Positions 44,871-57,964 of a DNA stretch of 64,000 nucleotides are shown one piece after another. Source of the DNA: Gymnothorax reevesii (taxonomy: Eukaryota; Chordata; Actinopteri; Anguilliformes; Muraenidae); assembly GCA_029721435.1 (NCBI GenBank), contig CM056582.1, positions 43,606,611 to 43,670,610 of the forward strand, written 5' to 3'. The notes beneath the pieces were generated by a model. The model saw nothing but the letters and a program-made list of their open reading frames with translations. It did no database searches and was not told the DNA's origin. Made by a program: the position numbers and the translations under genes. Position 1 is the first letter of the stretch. Each line of letters opens with the position of its first letter.

Positions 44871-45673
44871 ACCGTTGTTTATGAGAAAATTTACAGATGA
44901 ATTTCCTCAATTTTGAGTGAAGATTCTTCTCAATCTCTCAGTCCTTGCCCAATTTTTAACCTTTCACTTTTGTATTTGGACAGGGTTTCTCCATCATCTT
45001 TACCATCAAAGCATGGACAGATGCTTGATATGACAGCCAACCAGAAGGAGAATACACAAAATGTTTGAGTTGTAACACGCTTGTGCCAACATTACATTGC
45101 AAGTGTCTGCATTCATCATTCGAGGGCAAGATTAAACAATGCCATCAGAAACTTCAGCTCAAATTCAGCATTGTGAACGATTTTATCTCAGACGATGCAA
45201 GCGTGTGACGAATGACTCAAGGTCTTGGATGCCAAATGGAAATAAATTCAACTTGCGAGCAAACGTTGGGACAATTAACGAGGGAGAGCAAAACATTACT
45301 AAGCTATAGGAGTGATTAAAGAAGTGGAAAGCATCATGGAAATGGACAAGACCATGGTACTGCGTTATGTGGGATGGAAATAAATCAAGGCTCCATCTTG
45401 ACCATGAAATGTTGCCAAATGCTGTGAGGGCACTGTTCGAGCATTTCATGCGGCAGCAGTGGTAGCTCACTTACTTGGTATGAGCCATACGATAAATGAA
45501 TGTCAGGGGCCACTCTTGATGGTTTGCTGGAGGATGAATGATTTACCATTTGCAGGTGAGGAAACTGCTCAAAATAGCCTGAAATTTTCTCAGAGATGAC
45601 AGTTTCTGGAGGAAATGCTGTCTTCGCACGGATTTTTACAGTTCGGTGGTATCAGAATTTTGAGTGCAGTTTT

Positions 45674-45746
45674 GCCGAAATAGCTGAGTTGGGAGAGCGT
45701 TAGACTGAAGATCTAAAGGTCCCTGGTTCGATCCCGGGTTTCGGCA
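45674..45746 (+). tRNA. tRNA-Phe-GAA, variant class 1 (G13)
   Basis: Counterpart of 39462-39534; only the D-stem G13/G22 mismatch departs from consensus. Confidence 0.8.
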
Positions 45747-46141
45747 ATTTGAGTGCCTTGGCTTGGCGTTGCGAGGAAATGAGGTCTGTTTTTACTTACT
45801 TGTGCAAAAACAAGATGACTGGAGTCCTTTCGTTTGCTTGCCCTGTGAACAAAAAGTCAGCTGGACGAAAGAGGCAAATGTACTGTGGGCTGCACGAACA
45901 GAATGATGTAGTGTTGGGCAAGAATGGTTCTCATGGCAGTGCTGCATCTTGCAAGCCACTTTTAGCCTGGAGAAATATCAGTGCTCAATGGTTAGCTTGT
46001 GAAAAAAGTGCTTGTTTGATCACCAGGCCACGTGTAATAGTGTTGAAAGAACAGAGCTTAGGTTTCCCAATGTCATTCTCAGCGAAAATGAGTCAGCTTT
46101 TGATCTTTGTTTTGACAGTAACTGAGGGAAAAAACTTCCAA

Positions 46142-46213
46142 CTCCCCGTCGGGGAATCGAACCCCGGTCTCCCGCGTGACAGGCGGGGATACTCACCACT
46201 ATACTAACGAGGA
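46142..46213 (-). tRNA. tRNA-Asp-GTC, intact
   Basis: Same as 39930-40001, with the same T6 terminator spacing. Confidence 0.95.
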
Positions 46214-46659
46214 CAAAATAGCAATGCAAAGCCTGATATTGTATGTGCTGTAGCATGCCATTCCAAATGTCTGCAATGACCTTTTGCAGGCCTTGTAAAA
46301 CAATGGCGATTAAACCTTATGTTAATTTCAGCAATGGCTCCGGAGCTGTCCTTGCTTTCACTATTCCTGGCACAAACAGAACTAATCATGCATAGTGTTA
46401 GAGGACTTAGACTTCAAATTAGAACTGAAACATTGCTTGCTGTTCATCATTGCTGTCAATGCCAGGGGTCCTGGCGGGCTTCAGTGCTTGAGCAGTAGGG
46501 GTCAGAAGTTATACAAGTAAGAGTTATCCTCTGATATAAAGGCAGCGAAGGGTCTCTTCTGCTCAGAAACCTGCACTGTATTTTGAAATTGGTTTTGCTT
46601 CCTGGTCTGCCTGGGCAGTAAAAGCGGGAGCATGCCTTTGAGGGCACAGGGGGCAACTC

Positions 46660-46732
46660 TGGAGAATGCAGGCGTCGATCCCGCTACCTCTCGCATGCTA
46701 AGCGAGCGCTCTACCATTTGAGCTAATTCCCC
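46660..46732 (-). tRNA. tRNA-Ala-AGC, intact
   Basis: Counterpart of 40448-40520; all identity elements present. Confidence 0.93.
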
Positions 46733-47349
46733 ACATTTGTTTATGAGAAAATTTACAGATGAATTTCCTCAATTTTGAGTGAAGATTCTTCTCAATCTCT
46801 CAGTCCTTGCCCAATTTTTAACCTTTCACTTTTGTATTTGGACAGGGTTTCTCCATCATCTTTACCGTCAAAGCAAGGACAGATGCTTGATATGACAGCC
46901 AACCAGAAGGAGAATACACACAATGTTTGAGTTGTAACACGCTTGCGCCAACATTACATTGCAAGTGTCTGCATTCATCATTCGAGGGCAAGATTAAACA
47001 ATGCCATCAGAAACTTCAGCTCAAATTCAGCATTATGAACGAATTTATCACTATTCCTTGCACAAACAGAACTAATCATGCATAGTGTTAGAGGACTTAG
47101 ACTTCAAATTAGAACTGAAACATTGCTTGCTGTTCATCATTGCTGTCAATGCCAGGGGTCCTGGCGGGCTTCAGTGCTTGAGCAGTAGGGGTCAGAAGTT
47201 ATACAAGTAAGAGTTATCCTCTGATATAAAGGCAGCGAAGGGTCTCTTCTGCTCAGAAACCTGCACAGTATTTTGAAATTGGTTTTGCATCCTGGTCTGC
47301 CTGGGCAGTAAAAGCAGGAGCATGCCTTTGAGGGCACAGGGGGCAACTC

Positions 47350-47422
47350 TGGAGAACGCGGGCGTCGATCCCGCTACCTCTCGCATGCTAAGCGAGCGCT
47401 CTACCATTTGAGCTAATTCCCC
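47350..47422 (-). tRNA. tRNA-Ala-AGC, intact
   Basis: Counterpart of 41138-41210; U7:G66 wobble only. Confidence 0.93.
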
Positions 47423-48225
47423 ACATTTGCATATGAGAAAATTTGCAGATGAATTTCCTCAATTTTGAGTGAAGATTCTTCTCAATCTCTCAGTCCTTGC
47501 CCAATTTTTAACCTTTCACTTTTGTATTTGGACAGGGTTTCTCCATCATCTTTACCATCAAAGCATGGACAGATGCTTGATATGACAGCCAACCAGAAGG
47601 AGAATACACAAAATGTTTGAGTTGTAACACGCTTGTGCCAACATTACATTGCAAGTGTCTGCATTCATCATTCGAGGGCAAGATTAAACAATGCCATCAG
47701 AAACTTCAGCTCAAATTCAGCATTGTGAACGATTTTATCTCAGACGATGCAAGCGTGTGACGAATGACTCAAGGTCTTGGATGCCAAATGGAAATAAATT
47801 CAACTTGCGAGCAAACGTTGGGACAATTAACGAGGGAGAGCAAAACATTACTAAGCTATAGGAGTAATTAAAGAAGTGGAAAGCATCATGGAAATGGACA
47901 AGACCATGGTACTGCGTTATGTGGCATGGAAATAAATTAAGGCTCCATCTTGACCATGAAATGTTGCCAAATGCTGTGAGGGCACTGTTCGAGCATTTCA
48001 TGCGGCAGCAGTGGTAGCTCACTTACTTGGTATGAGCCATACGATAAATGAATGTCAGGGGCCACTCTTGATGGTTTGCTGGAGGATGAATGATTTACCA
48101 TTTGCAGGTGAGGAAACTGCTCAAAATAGCCTGAAATTTTCTCAGAGATGACAGTTTCTGGAGGAAACGCTGTCTTCGCACGGATTTTTACAGTTTGGTG
48201 GTATCAGACTTTTGAGTGCAGATTT

Positions 48226-48298
48226 GCCGAAATAGCTCAGTTGGGAGAGCGTGAGACTGAAGATCTAAAGGTCCCTGGTTCGATCCTGGATTTTGGCA
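48226..48298 (+). tRNA. tRNA-Phe-GAA, variant class 2
   Basis: Counterpart of 42014-42086 with the same mismatches and G52:U62. Confidence 0.7.
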
Positions 48299-48695
48299 AT
48301 GTGAGTGCCTTGGCTTGGCGTTGCGAGGAAATGAGGTCTGTTTTTACTTACTTGTGCCAAAACAAGATGACTGGAGTCCTTTCGTTTGCTTGCCCTGTGA
48401 ACAAAAAAAGTCAGCTGGACGAAAGAGGCGAATGTACTGTGGGCTGCACGAACAGAATGATGTAGTGTTGGGCAAGAATGGTTCTCATGGCAGTGCTGCA
48501 TCTTGCAAGCCACTTTTAGCCTGGAGAAATATCAGTGCTCAATGGTTAGCTTGTGAAAAAAGTGCTTGTTTGATCACCAGGCCATGTGCAATAGTGTTGA
48601 AAAAACAGAGCTTAGGTTTCCCAATGTCATTCTCAGCGAAAATGAGTCAGCTTTTGATCTTTGTTTTGACAGTAACTGTGGGAAAAAACCTCCAA

Positions 48696-48733
48696 CTCCC
48701 CGTCGGGGATACTCACCACTACACTAACGAGGA
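48696..48733 (-). pseudogene. tRNA-Asp with 34-bp internal deletion
   Basis: Counterpart of 42484-42521. Confidence 0.9.
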
Positions 48734-49179
48734 CAAAATAGACATGCAAAGCCTGATATTGTATGTGCCGTAGCATGCCATTCCAAATGTCTGCAATGAC
48801 CTTTTGCAGGCCTTGTAAAACAATGGCGATTAAACTCTTATGTTAATTTCAGCAATGGCTCCGGAGCTGTCCTTGCTTTCACTATTCCTGGCAAAACAGA
48901 ACTAATCATGCATAGTGTTAGAGGACTTAGACTTCAAATTAGAACTGAAACATTGCTTGCTGTTCATCATTGCTGTCAATGCCAGGGGTCCTGGCGGGCT
49001 TCAATACTTGAGCAGTAGGGGTCAGAAGTTATACAAGTAAGAGTTATCCTCTGATATAAAGGCAGCGAAGGGTCTCTTCTGCTCAGAAACCTGCACAGTA
49101 TTTTGAAATTGGTTTTGCTTCCTGGTCTGCCTGGGCAGTAAAAGCAGGAGCATGCCTTTGAGGGCACAGGGGGCAAGTC

Positions 49180-49252
49180 TGGAGAGTGCGGGCGTCGATC
49201 CCGCTACCTCTCTCATGCTAAGCGAGCGCTCTATCACATGAGCTAATTCCCC
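49180..49252 (-). tRNA. tRNA-Ala-AGC, variant D-loop class
   Basis: Same mismatches as 42968-43040 (G30/A40, A6/C67, D loop ATGTGATA) but with the downstream T4 intact. Confidence 0.65.
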
Positions 49253-50055
49253 ACCGTTGTTTATGAGAAAATTTACAGATGAATTTCCTCAATTTTGAGT
49301 GAAGATTCTTCTCAATCTCTCAGTCCTTGCCCAATTTTTAACCTTTCACTTTTGTATTTGGACAGGGTTTCTCCATCATCTTTACCATCAAAGCATGGAC
49401 AGATGCTTGATATGACAGCCAACCAGAAGGAGAATACACAAAATGTTTGAGTTGTAACACGCTTGCGCCAACATTACATTGCAAGTGTCTGCATTCATCA
49501 TTCGAGGGCAAGATTAAACAATGCCATCAGAAACTTCAGCTCAAATTCAGCATTGTGAACGATTTTATCTCAGACGATGCAAGCGTGTGACGAATGACTC
49601 AAGGTCTTGGATGCCAAATGGAAATAAATTCAACTTGCGAGCAAACGTTGGGACAATTAACGAGGGAGAGCAAAACATTACTATGCTATAGGAGTAATTA
49701 AAGAAGTGGAAAGCATCATGGAAATGGACAAGACCATGGTACTGCGTTATGTGGGATGGAAATAAATCAAGGCTCCATCTTGACCATGAAATGTTGCCAA
49801 ATGCTGTGAGGGCACTGTTCGAGCATTTCATGCGGCAGCAGTGGTAGCTCACTTACTTGGTATGAGCCATACGATAAATGAATGTCAGGGGCCACTCTTG
49901 ATGGTTTGCTGGAGGATGACTGATTTACCATTTGCAGGTGAGGAAACTGCTCAAAATAGCCTGAAATTTTCTCAGAGATGACAGTTTCTGGAGGAAATGC
50001 TGTCTTCGCACGGATTTTTACAGTTTGGTGGTATCAGAATTTTGAGTGCAGATTT

Positions 50056-50128
50056 GCCGAAATAGCTGAGTTGGGAGAGCGTTAGACTGAAGATCTAAAG
50101 GTCCCTGGTTCGATCCTGGGTTTCGGCA
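50056..50128 (+). tRNA. tRNA-Phe-GAA, variant class 1 (G13)
   Basis: G13/G22 mismatch plus a G52:U62 wobble; acceptor and anticodon stems fully paired. Confidence 0.78.
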
Positions 50129-50525
50129 ATTTGGGTGCCTTGGCTTGGCGTTGCGAGGAAATGAGGTCTGTTTTTACTTACTTGTGCAAAAACAAGATGA
50201 CTGGAGTCCTTTCGTTTGCTTGCCCTGTGAACAAAAAAAGTCAGCTGGACGGAAGAGGCAAATGTACTGTGGGCTGCACGAACAGAATGATGTAGTGTTG
50301 GGCAAGAATGGTTCTCATGGCAGTGCTGCATCTTGCAAGCCACTTTTAGCCTGGAGAAATATCAGTGCTCAATGGTTAGCTTGTGAAAAAAGTGCTTGTT
50401 TGATCACCAGGCCATGTGTAATAGTGTTGAAAGAACAGAGCTTAGGTTTCCCAATGTCATTCTCAGCGAAAATGAGTCAGCTTTTGATCTTTGTTTTGAC
50501 AGTAACTGAGGGAAAAAATTTCCAA

Positions 50526-50597
50526 CTCCCCGTCGGGGAATCGAACCCCGGTCTCCCGCGTGACAGGCGGGGATACTCACCACTATACTAACGAGGA
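50526..50597 (-). tRNA. tRNA-Asp-GTC, intact
   Basis: Full-length with GTC anticodon and all stems paired. Confidence 0.95.
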
Positions 50598-51034
50598 CAA
50601 AATAGCAATGCAAAGCCTGATATTGTATGTGCTGTAGCATGCCATTCCAAATGTCTGCAATGACCTTTTGCAGGCCTTGTAAAACAATGGCGATTAAACC
50701 TTATGTTAATTTCAGCAATGGCTCCGGAGCTGTCCTTGCTTTCACTATTCCTGGCACAAACAGAACTAATCATGCATAGTGTTAGAGGACTTAGACTTCA
50801 AATTAGAACTGAAACATTGCTTGCTGTTCATCATTGCTGTCAATGCCAGGGGTCCTGGCGGGCTTCAGTGCTTGAGCAGTAGGGGTCAGAAGTTATACAA
50901 GTAAGAGCTATCCTCTGATATAAAGGCAGCGAAGGGTCTCTTCTGCTCAGAAACCTGCACTGTATTTTGAAATTGGTTTTGCTTCCTGGTCTGCCTGGGC
51001 AGTAAAAGCGGGAGCATGCCTTTGAGGGCAACTC

Positions 51035-51107
51035 TGGAGAATGCAGGCGTCGATCCCGCTACCTCTCGCATGCTAAGCGAGCGCTCTACCATTTGAGCTA
51101 ATTCCCC
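51035..51107 (-). tRNA. tRNA-Ala-AGC, intact
   Basis: Same tRNA sequence as 40448-40520; its downstream flank lacks the CACAGGGGG stretch, bringing the T4 signal closer. Confidence 0.92.
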
Positions 51108-51726
51108 ACATTTGTTTATGAGAAAATTTACAGATGAATTTCCTCAATTTTGAGTGAAGATTCTTCTCAATCTCTCAGTCCTTGCCCAATTTTTAACCTT
51201 TCACTTTTGTATTTGGACAGGGTTTCTCCATCATCTTTTTTCCGTCAAAGCAAGGACAGATGCTTGATATGACAGCCAACCAGAAGCAGAATACACACAA
51301 TGTTTGAGTTGTAACACGCTTGCGCCAACATTACATTGCAAGTGTCTGCATTCATCATTCGAGGGCAAGATTAAACAATGCCATCAGAAACTTCAGCTCA
51401 AATTCAGCATTATGAACGAATTTATCACTATTCCTTGCACAAACAGAACTAATCATGCATAGTGTTAGAGGACTTAGACTTCAAATTAGAACTGAAACAT
51501 TGCTTGCTGTTCATCATTGCTGTCAATGCCAGGGGTCCTGGCGGGCTTCAGTGCTTGAGCAGTAGGGGTCAGAAGTTATAAAAGTAAGAGCTATCCTCTG
51601 ATATAAAGGCAGCGAAGGGTCTCTTCTGCTCAGAAACCTGCACTGTATTTTGAAATTGGTTTTGCTTCCTGGTCTGCCTGGGCAGTAAAAGCAGGAGCAT
51701 GCCTTTGAGGGCACAGGGGGCAAGTC

Positions 51727-51799
51727 TGGAGAATGCGGGCGTCGATCCCGCTACCTCTCGCATTCTAAGCGAGCGCTCTACTATTTCAGCTAATTCCCC
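51727..51799 (-). tRNA. Ala-type tRNA locus with AGA (Ser) anticodon
   Basis: Loop TTAGAAT, G3:U70 kept, G13/G22 mismatch, A18. Acceptor, anticodon and T stems are fully paired. Confidence 0.7.
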
Positions 51800-52388
51800 A
51801 CCTTTGTTTATGAGAAAAATTACAGATGAATTTCCTCAATTTTGAGTGAAGATTCTTTAACCTTTCACTTTTGTATTTGGACAGGGTTTCTCCATCATCT
51901 TTACCGTCAAAGCAAGGACAGATGCCTGATATGACAGCCAACCAGAAGGAGAATACACACAATGTTTGAGTTGTAACACGCTTGCGCCAACATTACATTG
52001 CAAGTGTCTGCATTCATCATTCGAGGGCAAGATTAAACAATGCCATCAGAAACTTCAGCTCAAATTCAGCATTATGAACGAATTTATCACTATTCCTTGC
52101 ACAAACAGAACTAATCATGCATAGTGTTAGAGGACTTAGACTTCAAATTAGAACTGAAACATTGCTTGCTGTTCATCATTGCTGTCAATGCCAGGGGTCC
52201 TGGCGGGCTTCAGTGCTTGAGCAGTAGGGGTCAGAAGTTATAAAAGTAAGAGCTATCCTCTGATATAAAGGAAGCGAAGGGTCTCTTCTGCTCAGAAACC
52301 TGCACAGTATTTTGAAATTGGTTTTGCATCCTGGTCTGCCTGGGCAGTAAAAGCAGGAGCATGCCTTTGAGGGCACAGGGGGCAACTC

Positions 52389-52461
52389 TGGAGAATGCCG
52401 GCGTCGATCCCGCTACCTCTCGCATGCTAAGCGAGCGCTCTACCATTTGAGCTAATTCCCC
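52389..52461 (-). tRNA. tRNA-Ala-AGC (G51 G63 mismatch)
   Basis: Canonical D and anticodon arms; the T stem has G51 facing G63 because of GCCGGCG on the plus strand. Confidence 0.8.
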
Positions 52462-53069
52462 ACATTTGCTTATGAGAAAATTTACAGATGAATTTCCTCA
52501 ATTTTGAGTGAAGATTCTTCTCAATCTCTCAGTCCTTGCCCAATTTTTAACCTTTCACTTTTGTATTTGGACAGGGTTTCTCCATCATCTTTACCGTCAA
52601 AGCAAGGACAGATGCTTGATATGACAGCCAACCAGAAGGAGAATACACACAATGTTTGAGTTGTAACACGCTTGCGCCAACATTACATTGCAAGTGTCTG
52701 CATTCATCATTCGAGGGCAAGATTAAACAATGCCATCAGAAACTTCAGCTCAAATTCAGCATTATGAACGAATTTATCACTATTCCTTGCACAAACAGAA
52801 CTAATCATGCATAGTGTTAGAGGACTTAGAATTCAAATTAGAACTGAAACATTGCTTGCTGTTCATCATTGCTGTCAATGCCAGGGGTCCTGGCGGGCTT
52901 CAGTGCTTGAGCAGTAGGGGTCAGAAGTTATACAAGTAAGAGTTATCCTCTGATATAAAGGCAGCGAAGGGTCTCTTCTGCTCAGAAACCTGCACAGTAT
53001 TTTGAAATTGGTTTAGCTTCCTGGTCTGCCTGGGCAGTAAAAGCAGGAGCATGCCTTTGAGGGCAAGTC

Positions 53070-53142
53070 TGGAGAATGCGGGCGTCGATCCCGCTACCTC
53101 TCGCATTCTAAGCGAGCGCTCTACTATTTCAGCTAATTCCCC
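53070..53142 (-). tRNA. Ala-type tRNA locus with AGA (Ser) anticodon
   Basis: Same tRNA as 51727-51799; the flank lacks CACAGGGGG (681-bp unit). Confidence 0.7.
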
Positions 53143-53731
53143 ACCTTTGTTTATGAGAAAATTTACAGATGAATTTCCTCAATTTTGAGTGAAGATTCTT
53201 TAACCTTTCACTTTTGTATTTGGACAGGGTTTCTCCATCATCTTTACCGTCAAAGCAAGGACAGATGCCTGATATGACAGCCAACCAGAAGGAGAATACA
53301 CACAATGTTTGAGTTGTAACACGCTTGCGCCAACATTACATTGCAAGTGTCTGCATTCATCATTCGAGGGCAAGATTAAACAATGCCATCAGAAACTTCA
53401 GCTCAAATTCAGCATTATGAACGAATTTATCACTATTCCTTGCACAAACAGAACTAATCATGCATAGTGTTAGAGGACTTAGACTTCAAATTAGAACTGA
53501 AACATTGCTTGCTGTTCATCATTGCTGTCAATGCCAGGGGTCCTGGCGGGCTTCAGTGCTTGAGCAGTAGGGGTCAGAAGTTATAAAAGTAAGAGCTATC
53601 CTCTGATATAAAGGCAGCGAAGGGTCTCTTCTGCTCAGAAACCTGCACTGTATTTTGAAATTGGTTTTGCTTCCTGGTCTGCCTGGGCAGTAAAAGCAGG
53701 AGCATGCCTTTGAGGGCACAGGGGGCAAGTC

Positions 53732-53804
53732 TGGAGAATGCGGGCGTCAATCCCGCTACCTCTCGCATTCTAAGCGAGCGCTCTACTATTTCAGCTAATT
53801 CCCC
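53732..53804 (-). tRNA. Ala-type AGA locus with broken B box
   Basis: As the AGA class, but C56 is T (plus strand GCGTCAATCCC), disrupting the Pol III B box and the 19:56 tertiary pair. Confidence 0.6.
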
Positions 53805-54393
53805 ACCTTTGTTTATGAGAAAATTTACAGATGAATTTCCTCAATTTTGAGTGAAGATTCTTTAACCTTTCACTTTTGTATTTGGACAGGGTTTCTCCAT
53901 CATCTTTACCGTCAAAGCAAGGACAGATGCCTGATATGACAGCCAACCAGAAGGAGAATACACACAATGTTTGAGTTGTAACACGCTTGCGCCAACATTA
54001 CATTGCAAGTGTCTGCATTCATCATTCGAGGGCAAGATTAAACAATGCCATCAGAAACTTCAGCTCAAATTCAGCATTATGAACGAATTTATCACTATTC
54101 CTTGCACAAACAGAACTAATCATGCATAGTGTTAGAGGACTTAGACTTCAAATTAGAACTGAAACATTGCTTGCTGTTCATCATTGCTGTCAATGCCAGG
54201 GGTCCTGGCGGGCTTCAGTGCTTGAGCAGTAGGGGTCAGAAGTTATAAAAGTAAGAGCTATCCTCTGATATAAAGGCAGCGAAGGGTCTCTTCTGCTCAG
54301 AAACCTGCACTGTATTTTGAAATTGGTTTTGCTTCCTGGTCTGCCTGGGCAGTAAAGGCAGGAGCATGCCTTTGAGGGCACAGGGGGCAACTC

Positions 54394-54466
54394 TGGAGAA
54401 TGCCGGCGTCGATCCCGCTACCTCTCACATGCTAAGCGAGCGCTCTTCCATTTGAGCTAATTCCCC
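54394..54466 (-). tRNA. tRNA-Ala-AGC (several weak changes)
   Basis: AGC anticodon; G51/G63 mismatch, G30:U40 wobble, D-loop T20 to A, and the downstream T4 reduced to T3. Confidence 0.7.
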
Positions 54467-55074
54467 ACATTTGCTTATGAGAAAATTTACAGATGAATTT
54501 CCTCAATTTTGAGTGAAGATTCTTCTCAATCTCTCAGTCCTTGCCCAATTTTTAACCTTTCACTTTTGTATTTGGACAGGGTTTCTCCATCATCTTTACC
54601 GTCAAAGCAAGGACAGATGCTTGATATGACAGCCAACCAGAAGGAGAATACACACAATGTTTGAGTTGTAACACGCTTGCGCCAACATTACATTGCAAGT
54701 GTCTGCATTCATCATTCGAGGGCAAGATTAAACAATGCCATCAGAAGCTTCAGCTCAAATTCAGCATTATGAACGAATTTATCACTATTCCTTGCACAAA
54801 CAGAACTAATCATGCATAGTGTTAGAGGACTTAGACTTCAAATTAGAACTGAAACATTGCTTGCTGTTCATCATTGCTGTCAATGCCAGGGGTCCTGGCG
54901 GGCTTCAGTGCTTGAGCAGTAGGGGTCAGAAGTTATACAAGTAAGAGTTATCCTCTGATATAAAGGCAGCGAAGGGTCTCTTCTGCTCAGAAACCTGCAC
55001 AGTATTTTGAAATTGGTTTAGCTTCCTGGTCTGCCTGGGCAGTAAAAGCAGGAGCATGCCTTTGAGGGCAAGTC

Positions 55075-55147
55075 TGGAGAATGCGGGCGTCGATCCCGCT
55101 ACCTCTCGCATTCTAAGCGAGCGCTCTACTATTTCAGCTAATTCCCC
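55075..55147 (-). tRNA. Ala-type tRNA locus with AGA (Ser) anticodon
   Basis: 2005-bp counterpart of 53070-53142. Confidence 0.7.
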
Positions 55148-55736
55148 ACCTTTGTTTATGAGAAAATTTACAGATGAATTTCCTCAATTTTGAGTGAAGA
55201 TTCTTTAACCTTTCACTTTTGTATTTGGACAGGGTTTCTCCATCATCTTTACCGTCAAAGCAAGGACAGATGCCTGATATGACAGCCAACCAGAAGGAGA
55301 ATACACACAATGTTTGAGTTGTAACACGCTTGCGCCAACATTACATTGCAAGTGTCTGCATTCATCATTCGAGGGCAAGATTAAACAATGCCATCAGAAA
55401 CTTCAGCTCAAATTCAGCATTATGAACGAATTTATCACTATTCCTTGCACAAACAGAACTAATCATGCATAGTGTTAGAGGACTTAGACTTCAAATTAGA
55501 ACTGAAACATTGCTTGCTGTTCATCATTGCTGTCAATGCCAGGGGTCCTGGCGGGCTTCAGTGCTTGAGCAGTAGGGGTCAGAAGTTATAAAAGTAAGAG
55601 CTATCCTCTGATATAAAGGCAGCGAAGGGTCTCTTCTGCTCAGAAACCTGCACTGTATTTTGAAATTGGTTTTGCTTCCTGGTCTGCCTGGGCAGTAAAA
55701 GCAGGAGCATGCCTTTGAGGGCACAGGGGGCAAGTC

Positions 55737-55809
55737 TGGAGAATGCGGGCGTCGATCCCGCTACCTCTCGCATTCTAAGCGAGCGCTCTACTATTTCAGC
55801 TAATTCCCC
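55737..55809 (-). tRNA. Ala-type tRNA locus with AGA (Ser) anticodon
   Basis: B box intact here, unlike its 2005-bp counterpart at 53732; identical in type to 51727-51799. Confidence 0.7.
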
Positions 55810-56398
55810 ACCTTTGTTTATGAGAAAAATTACAGATGAATTTCCTCAATTTTGAGTGAAGATTCTTTAACCTTTCACTTTTGTATTTGGACAGGGTTTC
55901 TCCATCATCTTTACCGTCAAAGCAAGGACAGATGCCTGATATGACAGCCAACCAGAAGGAGAATACACACAATGTTTGAGTTGTAACACGCTTGCGCCAA
56001 CATTACATTGCAAGTGTCTGCATTCATCATTCGAGGGCAAGATTAAACAATGCCATCAGAAACTTCAGCTCAAATTCAGCATTATGAACGAATTTATCAC
56101 TATTCCTTGCACAAACAGAACTAATCATGCATAGTGTTAGAGGACTTAGACTTCAAATTAGAACTGAAACATTGCTTGCTGTTCATCATTGCTGTCAATG
56201 CCAGGGGTCCTGGCGGGCTTCAGTGCTTGAGCAGTAGGGGTCAGAAGTTATACAAGTAAGAGTTATCCTCTGATATAAAGGCAGCGAAGGGTCTCTTCTG
56301 CTCAGAAACCTGCACTGTATTTTGAAATTGGTTTTGCTTCCTGGTCTGCCTGGGCAGTAAAAGCGGGAGCATGCCTTTGAGGGCACAGGGGGCAACTC

Positions 56399-56471
56399 TG
56401 GAGAATGCAGGCGTCGATCCCGCTACCTCTCGCATGCTAAGCGAGCGCTCTACCATTTGAGCTAATTCCCC
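56399..56471 (-). tRNA. tRNA-Ala-AGC, intact
   Basis: 9739-bp counterpart of 46660-46732. Confidence 0.93.
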
Positions 56472-57088
56472 ACATTTGTTTATGAGAAAATTTACAGATG
56501 AATTTCCTCAATTTTGAGTGAAGATTCTTCTCAATCTCTCAGTCCTTGCCCAATTTTTAACCTTTCACTTTTGTATTTGGACAGGGTTTCTCCATCATCT
56601 TTACCGTCAAAGCAAGGACAGATGCTTGATATGACAGCCAACCAGAAGGAGAATACACACAATGTTTGAGTTGTAACACGCTTGCGCCAACATTACATTG
56701 CAAGTGTCTGCATTCATCATTCGAGGGCAAGATTAAACAATGCCATCAGAAACTTCAGCTCAAATTCAGCATTATGAACGAATTTATCACTATTCCTTGC
56801 ACAAACAGAACTAATCATGCATAGTGTTAGAGGACTTAGACTTCAAATTAGAACTGAAACATTGCTTGCTGTTCATCATTGCTGTCAATGCCAGGGGTCC
56901 TGGCGGGCTTCAGTGCTTGAGCAGTAGGGGTCAGAAGTTATACAAGTAAGAGTTATCCTCTGATATAAAGGCAGCGAAGGGTCTCTTCTGCTCAGAAACC
57001 TGCACAGTATTTTGAAATTGGTTTTGCATCCTGGTCTGCCTGGGCAGTAAAAGCAGGAGCATGCCTTTGAGGGCACAGGGGGCAACTC

Positions 57089-57161
57089 TGGAGAACGCGG
57101 GCGTCGATCCCGCTACCTCTCGCATGCTAAGCGAGCGCTCTACCATTTGAGCTAATTCCCC
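57089..57161 (-). tRNA. tRNA-Ala-AGC, intact
   Basis: 9739-bp counterpart of 47350-47422. Confidence 0.93.
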
Positions 57162-57964
57162 ACATTTGCGTATGAGAAAATTTGCAGATGAATTTCCTCA
57201 ATTTTGAGTGAAGATTCTTCTCAATCTCTCAGTCCTTGCCCAATTTTTAACCTTTCACTTTTGTATTTGGACAGGGTTTCTCCATCATCTTTACCATCAA
57301 AGCATGGACAGATGCTTGATATGACAGCCAACCAGAAGGAGAATACACAAAATGTTTGAGTTGTAACACGCTTGTGCCAACATTACATTGCAAGTGTCTG
57401 CATTCATCATTCGAGGGCAAGATTAAACAATGCCATCAGAAACTTCAGCTCAAATTCAGCATTGTGAACGATTTTATCTCAGACGATGCAAGCGTGTGAC
57501 GAATGACTCAAGGTCTTGGATGCCAAATGGAAATAAATTCAACTTGCGAGCAAACGTTGGGACAATTAACGAGGGAGAGCAAAACATTACTAAGCTATAG
57601 GAGTAATTAAAGAAGTGGAAAGCATCATGGAAATGGACAAGACCATGGTACTGCGTTATGTGGCATGGAAATAAATTAAGGCTCCATCTTGACCATGAAA
57701 TGTTGCCAAATGCTGTGAGGGCACTGTTCGAGCATTTCATGCGGCAGCAGTGGTAGCTCACTTACTTGGTATGAGCCATACGATAAATGAATGTCAGGGG
57801 CCACTCTTGATGGTTTGCTGGAGGATGAATGATTTACCATTTGCAGGTGAGGAAACTGCTCAAAATAGCCTGAAATTTTCTCAGAGATGACAGTTTCTGG
57901 AGGAAACGCTGTCTTCGCACGGATTTTTACAGTTTGGTGGTATCAGACTTTTGAGTGCAGATTT

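Larger units (their letters stand above)
36840..49263. repeat. 6212-bp higher-order repeat, two copies
   Basis: Class-specific markers recur 6212 bp apart: GATACAAGC at 37149 and 43361, the Phe/Asp pairs at 37632/43844, 39462/45674 and 42014/48226, and the Ala loci at 38586/44798, 40448/46660 and 41138/47350. Borders are approximate (plus or minus a few hundred bp). Confidence 0.9.
51700..56400. repeat. 2005-bp trimer of short Ala units
   Basis: Spacing pattern 662-681-662 repeats: AGA/AGC/AGA loci at 51727, 52389, 53070 recur at 53732, 54394, 55075 and begin again at 55737. The 681-bp member lacks CACAGGGGG near the Ala 3' flank in each trimer. Confidence 0.85.
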
